A stretch of DNA of 64,000 nt from contig CM061063.1 of assembly GCA_030762895.1 (NCBI GenBank), forward strand, positions 216,110,103 to 216,174,102. The letters run 5' to 3'. Of this stretch, positions 57,611 to 64,000 are shown in pieces. Source of the DNA: Sophora flavescens. Taxonomy: Eukaryota > Streptophyta > Magnoliopsida > Fabales > Fabaceae. The notes beneath the pieces were generated by a model. That model ran no database searches, was not told the origin of the DNA, and saw nothing but the letters and a program-made list of their open reading frames with translations. Made by a program: the position numbers and the translations under genes. Position 1 is the first letter of the stretch, and each line of letters starts with the position of its first letter.

Positions 57611-59392
57611 TAAAGGGCTCCGACAAGTGTACCGGATCGAAGCAAGTAATAATTAAAACAATAAGTAATTACCGAGTATCGAACACAAGGATTGAGTGAC
57701 CAATTTATCTAAATTTGAAGAAGATAACTAATAATTGACCAAGTCAAAGAGGAGAGAGATAGAGAGTTTTTTTTGGATAAAATCAATTATCTAAAGCAAA
57801 TATCAATTATCTAAATTAAATCAAAATAAAAGATGTTATCTAATCAATTATCTAAATTATGATAGTGAGATCTAAGTTCATGAATTCATCTACCCAATTA
57901 AGCAATAGATTCAAGAGATTATTTCTCCTTCTAAGTTCAATTTCATTATCAACCGGGACCCCCAATTTCTCCTAAAGACACTATCAATGCTCTAAATGAT
58001 GTATCTAAACTGTAAATTAATTACATATCAAGTCTCATAACCTACAATTAGATTCTATTAAGTTCTTGTTCCCTATGTGGTTGCACCAATATCCTACCCA
58101 CTATTAATGCAATATTCAACTGGTGTTCCTAATTCAAGTCCTAAGCACGAATTACCTATCAAGTCTCATCACACTGACAAGTTAACCAAGTGCACTTTTG
58201 ATTAACGCAACCAAATCAGAATTAGAAAGCAAGAATTGAAAGAAGGAATAAGAAAAACATCACATTGAACTATGCCGTCATAAGCGGCTTCATCGATCCC
58301 TCAGAAAAGAGGATTAGCTCCACATCACGTTCATAACAAAATAAATGAAAAGAGAACAGAAAATAATCCTAACACTAAGGGAGACACAGCTCCAAGAGAA
58401 ACAAGGAAAAGAAAAAGAAGATAATCTGGTACTGGGACTATGCGCCATGTTGCAGCGCTAGACCCCCTATCGGTACTGCACCCTCCTCCTTCTGCTTGAT
58501 GCGCTGCCTCTATATATAGTGCAGGTCAAAGTTCTTTTTAATTCTAATGCAAAATCTTTTCTTAATTGCACCGTGGGTCCACAATAAATTTCTTAGCAAA
58601 TCTTCAAATCTTCAATCACCTAATTCCTTCAGATTTTACGTTGCTTCTCCTTATCCATATAGCAATTGAAAATTACAATCTTTTGTATTGATAATTATCC
58701 TTTTCTTTAACTGCCAAATATCTTTATTTTCAATACATAAATCTCAATCTTTTTATGATAAGGCATTTATTATCCAAATTGATTTGGATTCATAAAACCA
58801 TCAAGTGGGCCCTATGTAGCTTTTTGTTGATTATCTCTTTAATGCCAATTACATTCACGCGTGGGGCCCCCCTGGCATAATTTACTTCATGTTGACTTGC
58901 TCTCTTAATTCCAATTTGAACTTCTTTCATTTCCTGGTTGCAATCAAGTGATCACGTGGGACCTGCACATATTTTTATCTTCGCGGGACGAAGGATATCT
59001 CGCGGGGCGAGACAGAATGCTCTCAGAATTCCTGTATAGAGCTCGTGGGGTGAATCCTTGTTCACAGGGCGAGCCTGAAAGACCCCAATTCCTTGCGCAG
59101 CATCAGCTCTGGCTCGCGGGGCGAGACCTTGAAATTCTCCTTTTTTTGTTTATTTTCTTCTATTTTCCAAGCTTCCTTGAGCTTCACTTTTAACCTGAAA
59201 ATAAAAGTAGCATTAAATTCTTTATTTGACTCAAACTTAACCAAAATATCCTATAAACTACTTAAGAAACTCAAAATGTTGCTTGAGGACAATTAAAGCC
59301 AAATTTGGGTGAAAACGAGATTAAACTCTAACATTTAGCACAAAAACCGTGGCCTCACTAACTATAAAAGTATATAAGTCAGAGGCTTATCA
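57611..59392 (-). mobile_element. Solo Athila-like LTR, divergent subfamily
   Basis: 1782 bp with TSD ACCAT at 57606-57610 and 59393-59397. The right end, AGGCTTATCA, equals the other TGATAAGCC-type LTRs, but the left end is TAAAGGGCTCCGACAAG, so one terminus is TA instead of TG. It has a minus-strand CTATATATAG box (58510-58519) and a CGCGGGGCGAG cluster on its U3 side (58980-59125). No interior sequence is present. Confidence 0.88.
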
Positions 59393-59523
59393 ACCATCAA
59401 GCATCAAGGTCCCCCCTTGGCCACTAGGCTACCAAGGTACCATATCATCATTAACACTCTAGCCATTAAGAACTAGATATTACCACCTTGACCATCATGC
59501 ATCAAGGCCCCCTTGGCCACTAG

Positions 59524-60066
59524 TAGGGGTGGGAATAGGCCGGGCCGCCAGACAGGGGCCTAGGGCCTAGCCTATGTAAGGCCTGACCTGTTTAGCAAAA
59601 AGGTCAGGTTTAGGCTTTTTAAAAAGTCTTGTTAATTTAAAAGGCCAGGCTCAGGCCTATTGAAAACCCTTTCTGGCCTGTCAGGCCAGCCTGTTTATAT
59701 ATATATATATATATACATAATAATATTTATATATTTATATATATTAAGAATACTAATATTAAAATAAAAGGCTATTTAAAAGCATATATACAATTTGACT
59801 AATTGTAAAAGCATATTTAAAGATAGAGGCCTATTAGCCTATTTAGAGATAGGCCTGACGGCCTATTTGAAGTCTTTAATACGAATCAAGCTTTTAAAAA
59901 GGCTAACAGGCAAGGCCAGACTTTTAAAAAGGCCAGGCCATGCCAGGCTCAAAATAAAGCCTTTAATAGGTAACATGTAACAGGTCAGGCTTAGGCTTTT
60001 GAATTTTTAAACAGGCCAAGCCTATTTAAGCAAAGCCTGGCCTGACCTAGTCAATTCCCACCCCTA
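59524..60066. mobile_element. hAT-type MITE, 543 bp
   Basis: Terminal inverted repeats TAGGGGTGGGAAT / ATTCCCACCCCTA and an exact 8-bp TSD GCCACTAG (59516-59523, 60067-60074). The 8-bp TSD and GGGGTGG ends are typical of hAT transposons. The interior is non-coding, rich in AGGCCTG / CAGGCC motifs and has a TA run near 59696-59714. The empty site is seen in the homologous 3' LTR near 37490. Confidence 0.93.
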
Positions 60067-60368
60067 GCCACTAGGCTACCAAGGTGCTGTAATCTTATCA
60101 CTTGTCTTTGGTCTTCATGTTTTGTTGATATTTTGTTAAGTTTTTTAAAGCATTTGGGGTCAAACACCCCTAACTTAGCATTCTGCGTCTGTTCTGTTTT
60201 CTGTTTGGAGAGGTGAGCATGGGCGTGTTCACCCTCAGCACGGGCGTGCTGGTCCTACATGCAAGCACGACCATGCCGCCTATCATGCATGGGCATGCTC
60301 AAAAGCGTGCCCAGTTTCTGGATTTGAATGGGAGCACAGGCGTGCTCCCTATTAAACATGGTCGTGCT

Positions 60369-61635
60369 TGATCGCGCTGTCGCGCACGCGCCAAAAAGCG
60401 AGCGGGTTTATAAAACTGTAGTTTAGGAAGTGACAACTCGGATATCGTCTCACAAGGACTCTTGACTTGTTATTTACCACAAAAATCAGTTTTTGGGTTG
60501 TGGGGGGTTGGTTTGAAATTCAAATGGAAAACAATGCAAAAACAGAGTAATAAAACAGAGCAGTTTAAAAGATTATCAAATAAGCTAAAGACGATTAATC
60601 TACTGTTCACGATTTCCCAACTATCATCGGTTCATGTAAATTCCAAGCCCTAAGCAGATTCTAATCCCCTCCCGGTTGTAGCAACAATTAACAAGCGAAA
60701 TCGCCACTACGAGACATATGTTCCTATTCCCGAATTAAGCAAACGGGGTTAAGCCCTTTGTGAACTAAGCGAACACGAATTGAACACACGCGATTAAATA
60801 TAGGAACATAACATCACCGAAATAAATCAACACAACACTATACACTCTTGAATTAAGCAAACAGAAATATATAGCATAGCATTGAAAAGGGAAAAGCATA
60901 CAAAACAGGAATTACAGAACCTCAAGTGCGGTGGAAATCAATTATAGTAGACTAATCCAAGAAATTTAGTTCTCCATGGAAAATGAAACACAACCAGAAA
61001 ATATGTAAAAACAATGGAGAATCCAAAGTTGTTCTAATCTGCCCAGAACAGCCATTTATATCTTTCAGGAATTGCGCCCACTCTCGAGGCGAACCCTCAC
61101 TCGCGAGGCGAATATTATGAAGAGTCTGCAACGTTTGGTCTTCTCGCGGGGCGAAGTACGGCTCGCGTGGCGAGGAATTGAAGAGTCTAATCGTGATGCT
61201 CTCTGACTTCCAGGCTCGTGTTGCGAGGAGATGGATTCGCGAGGCGACACAGAAATCTTGCATTTTTCTGGAACAGTCAGACTTCAGGGTCGCGAGGCGA
61301 GGTGTTGTTCGTGGGGCGAACCAGAGAGGATGACATTCTGCTGCTCAGGCTGGTTTCAGGGTTGCGAGGCGAATATCCACTCGCGGGGCGAACACCTCCA
61401 GGATTGGAATTTCCCTGTTTCTTTATTCCCTTAACTCATAAGTTAACCTGAAAACAAAGAAATAGCCATAAGTGCATTATTTGACTACAAACTGGCTAAA
61501 TTAACCTAAAACTACTCAAACGACTCAAAATGTTGCTTAAGGACAATCAAGTCTAATTTGGGTGAAAATGAGATATAATTAGCACAAAACCCTGGTCATA
61601 CTAGCCATAAAACTAGATGAGCCAGCGGCTGATCA
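60369..61635 (-). repeat. 3' LTR of minus-strand Athila element
   Basis: 1267 bp; close relative of the solo LTR at 30734-32024. It has a CGCGAGGCGA / CGCGGGGCGA cluster (61079-61392) on the U3 side of a minus-strand TATAAAT (61054-61060). Confidence 0.9.
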
Positions 61636-63050
61636 AAATACCCCAAACTTAAACTTTACTTGTCCCCAAGCAAACTAAAACTCAAAAACTTAAAAAAGAC
61701 TCAAGATATGGCAAGCTTAAAGATTCAATCAACCTTGCACAAATTTCAAGCAATTTATCAAAACAATTTTTTCTTCAATGTTCCCCTCATTTCAAACAAA
61801 GTAATCCCCACATGCATTCACTTTGAACAGTTGAGAATTTCATCATTCAAACAATCATTAATCTAAGCAGGGGATCCAAGTTACACACATAAGGGAGATC
61901 ACCAAATTCAAACAATCGCCTTCCTCACAAGGGCATTTAGTGTTTCACTCATTCGCTCAGTTTGTCTAGGTTATCAACAATTCACTCAATTTCACTTTTA
62001 AGAGCACTTCCCATAAATTTGATTTTCATCTCAAAATGGTTCCCACGGAAAACATGCCTGCAACATCAAAAGGTCTTTTAAGGTTGTAATGGGGCCTGGC
62101 TAAGGGTAGGATATACAAAGGTACTAGGCTTAAGACCCTAGGAACTACGAGAGCATGAAACTTTTTACACTTTTGAATTTCCACTCAAGTTCCTTTTTCC
62201 ATTTCTTTCCTTTTTGCCTTGGGTGACTACAACCTTTTTCTTGATATATTTTTTTTCTTTTTCTTTTTGACATTTTTGTTCTTTTACTTTTTTTTTTCTT
62301 TTTCTCAATCCCAAACAACACATTACACCTTGTAGCCACCCCAAACTTAGTTTCTTGCAACCATTCTCTTGCTAAGATTCCATGCTCTCCTAATCCTAAG
62401 ATCGGGTTAACATGGTTTTTCCAGATTTTGGCTCATAACATAGGGTCATCAAGAATTAACGGGCTAATTAGGCTCAAAGGGGCTAACTAAGGAACATGAA
62501 TTAGGGACTGGTTCAATTTTAGGCTAAGTAGTTATTTACAAAGAAAATGCCTAAATCATTTGATGCAAACACATAAACATGCAAACCATAAAGAGATTCA
62601 AGCAAATTCGGGAAAGTGCAACTTGAAAGTGATTCACACAGTCAAAAACATGTTGGAGGCTCAAATCCTCACCTGGACAATTTTGCAAATTGTTTGACAG
62701 AGATTCTATCCCTAGTGTGTGCTTCCTATCACCCCAAACTTATCATAAATCATGCCATCACAACAAAAGATCTCAAAGTTCAGTTTTCAATCACATGGGG
62801 GTCACTTTTCAAAAAAAAAATTCAACCTAGGGGGAATCATCACATAGATCATGCAATCAATCTGTGCCAAATCAATCAAAATCAATCAAGATCACCGACC
62901 AAAGACTCAAAACAAAACTACAACTAGTAAGACAGAACACAAAACAAAACTACAATTAGTTCCCTCCCCCACACTTAAAACATACATTGTCCCCAATGAA
63001 ACAACATAACTATAAAATCAGAGTGAGGGAAAGGAAAGAGTGCTCCCTGA
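61636..63050 (-). other. PPT and 3' untranslated region of minus-strand Athila element
   Basis: The PPT on the minus strand is AAGTTTGGGGTATTT (61636-61650). The remaining 1.4 kb has no supported gene. It has T-rich tracts near 62190-62300 and matches the region 18750-20025 in reverse orientation, for example around GCACTTTCCCGAATTTGC. Confidence 0.82.
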
Positions 63051-64000
63051 TCAAGTGGCAGTGTAGGTGGGAGCTTCCAAGGAGAGCTCCTCAACATTAG
63101 CATCCGCAGGCACCGAACTCTCATGGAACGGCTTCAGCCTCTGCCTGTTAACCTTGAAGGCCTTGTTGCTACTTGAACTTTTAATCTCTACTGCACCATA
63201 AGGAAAAACATTAGTCACAACAAATGGTCCAATCCACTTGGACCTAAGTTTCCCAGCCATCATTTTCAGGAGGGAGTTAAACAGTAAGACCTGTTGACCC
63301 ACAGAAAATTCTTTCCTAGCAATCATCCTATCATGAAAATGTTTTGTTTTCTCTTTATAAATCCGGGAGCTTTCATAGGCTTCTAGCCTAAGCTCCTCAA
63401 GCTGCTGCAACTGGAGTTTCCTTTCAATACCAGCTTTCTTCATTTCCAAGTTACAGCACTTGACTGCCTAATATGCACGGTGCTCAACTTCCACAGGGAG
63501 CTGACATGCCTTACCAAATACAAGCCTAAAGGGGGACATCCCTATTGGCGTCTTGAAAGCGGTCCTCTGAGCCCACAATGCGTCTTCTAGACGGCGGCTC
63601 CAGTCCTTCCTATTCGGTTGCACCATTTTCTCTAAGATCTGCTTGATCTCCCTGTTTGATATCTCAGCCTGGCCATTAGTCTGGGGATGGTAAGCAGTGG
63701 AGACTCTATGCACAACTCCATACTTCCGGAGTAGAGCTGCCATGGTGCGATTGCAGAAGTGAGTGCCCTGGTCACTGATAATAGCCCGAGGTATGCCAAA
63801 CCTGTAAAAAATATTGGACCTAACAAATTTTGAAACAACTTTAGCATCGTTAGTCCTAGTGGGGATAGCTTCCACCCACTTTGAAACATAGTCAACAGCC
63901 AAAAGAATGTATAGAAAACCAAAAGATGCAGGGAAAGGACCCATAAAGTCGATTCCCCACACATCAAAAACCTCACAGAAGAGCATGGGCTGCTGAGGCA
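63051..64000 (-). pseudogene. pol: Athila-type integrase, C-terminal pol
   Basis: One minus-strand frame is open from the window edge to 63051, with a single stop at 63468 (TAG at a position where HRAYWAVK is expected). Core motifs are VWGIDFMGPFPAS, SDQGTHFCN and HPQTNGQAEISNREIK, giving the full D, D, E set. The C-terminal part has LRSKWIGPFVV and AFKVNRQRLKPF. The start lies beyond the window. This is the best preserved gypsy integrase here; one nonsense change separates it from an open frame within the window. Confidence 0.9.

Larger units (their letters stand above)
56677..60368 (-). repeat. 5' LTR of second chromovirus (interrupted, incomplete in window)
   Basis: Matches 36428-37795 of the 3' LTR in order, with inserts: a solo LTR (57611-59392) and a MITE (59524-60066). 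At 60368, inside the GCACGG cluster, an Athila element starts, and the remainder lies beyond the window. Confidence 0.88.
36428..64000 (-). mobile_element. Tekay/Del-type chromovirus, minus strand, extends past window end
   Basis: 3' LTR at 36428-39006 and 5' LTR from 56677 share ends (TGTGACACCCTC) and content. The interior on the minus strand has gag (56500-56218, continuing at 43145-42470), protease, RT, RNase H, integrase and chromodomain. A solo chromovirus LTR (43151-56212) splits gag. The 5' LTR carries a solo LTR, a MITE and an Athila element and is not completed in this window, so the right TSD cannot be checked (left flank AGCAT). Stops and frameshifts occur in every domain. Confidence 0.88.
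60369..64000 (-). mobile_element. Athila-type Ty3/gypsy element, minus strand, 3' part only in window
   Basis: 3' LTR 60369-61635 (plus-strand ends TGATCGCGC and GGCTGATCA), PPT (61636-61650), 3' untranslated region and pol with integrase running off the window. It inserted in the GCACGG cluster of the second chromovirus 5' LTR; the TSD partner lies outside. LTR and 3' untranslated region are homologous to those of the 5-kb non-autonomous element at 16172. Confidence 0.88.

Overview
This window is plant nuclear heterochromatin made almost entirely of nested, decayed LTR retrotransposons. I found no host protein gene, rRNA, tRNA or CRISPR array. The host is a seed plant with a repeat-rich genome. 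The mix of SIRE/Maximus-type Ty1/copia with an env-like ORF, Athila-type Ty3/gypsy and Tekay/Del chromoviruses would fit a legume, but the species is inference only. Nearly every element boundary was set by comparing paired LTRs, TG...CA ends, 5-bp target-site duplications (TSDs), primer binding sites (PBS) and polypurine tracts (PPT).

Left third (1-28199). An old SIRE-type copia (gag, protease and integrase start at 1-1458; integrase to RT start at 10659-11783; RNase H at 25993-26518; env-like ORF at 26916-27972) is split twice. A complete younger SIRE copy (1459-10653, TSD AGTGT) sits in its integrase. A non-autonomous Athila-like gag-protease element (11784-25992) sits at the start of its RT. 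That Athila element carries a 2.1-kb TRIM-like chromovirus derivative in its 5' LTR (11960-14042, TSD GAGCT) and a 5-kb non-autonomous Athila relative in its gag (16172-21203, TSD GTGTC).

Middle (28200-43150). An Ale/Retrofit-type copia (gag at 28200, protease at 35548-36427) is interrupted by a minus-strand, 5'-truncated Tekay-type chromovirus (28463-35547; its LTR holds a solo Athila LTR at 30734-32024, TSD ACTTA). It is then interrupted by a second minus-strand Tekay-type element (36428 to beyond the window end) with recognisable gag, protease, RT, RNase H, integrase and chromodomain.

Right third (43151-64000). The gag of the second Tekay element is split by a solo chromovirus LTR (43151-56212, TSD ATGCT), which is itself split by a complete 9.6-kb non-autonomous chromovirus (44040-53618) with 3.4-kb LTRs and no coding region. 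The 5' LTR of the second Tekay element contains a solo Athila-like LTR (57611-59392, TSD ACCAT), a 543-bp hAT-type MITE (59524-60066, 8-bp TSD GCCACTAG) and the 3' part of an Athila element (60369 to the end, minus strand) whose integrase runs off the window.

The elements relate as likely donor/dependent pairs: the coding Tekay element at 28463 with the two coding-less elements at 11960 and 44040, and the Athila element at 60369 with the non-autonomous one at 16172. The most unusual recurrent pattern is that several unrelated LTR families each carry their own cluster of short CpG-rich, mostly palindromic motifs just upstream of the presumed TATA box. No gene here looks intact enough to be active.
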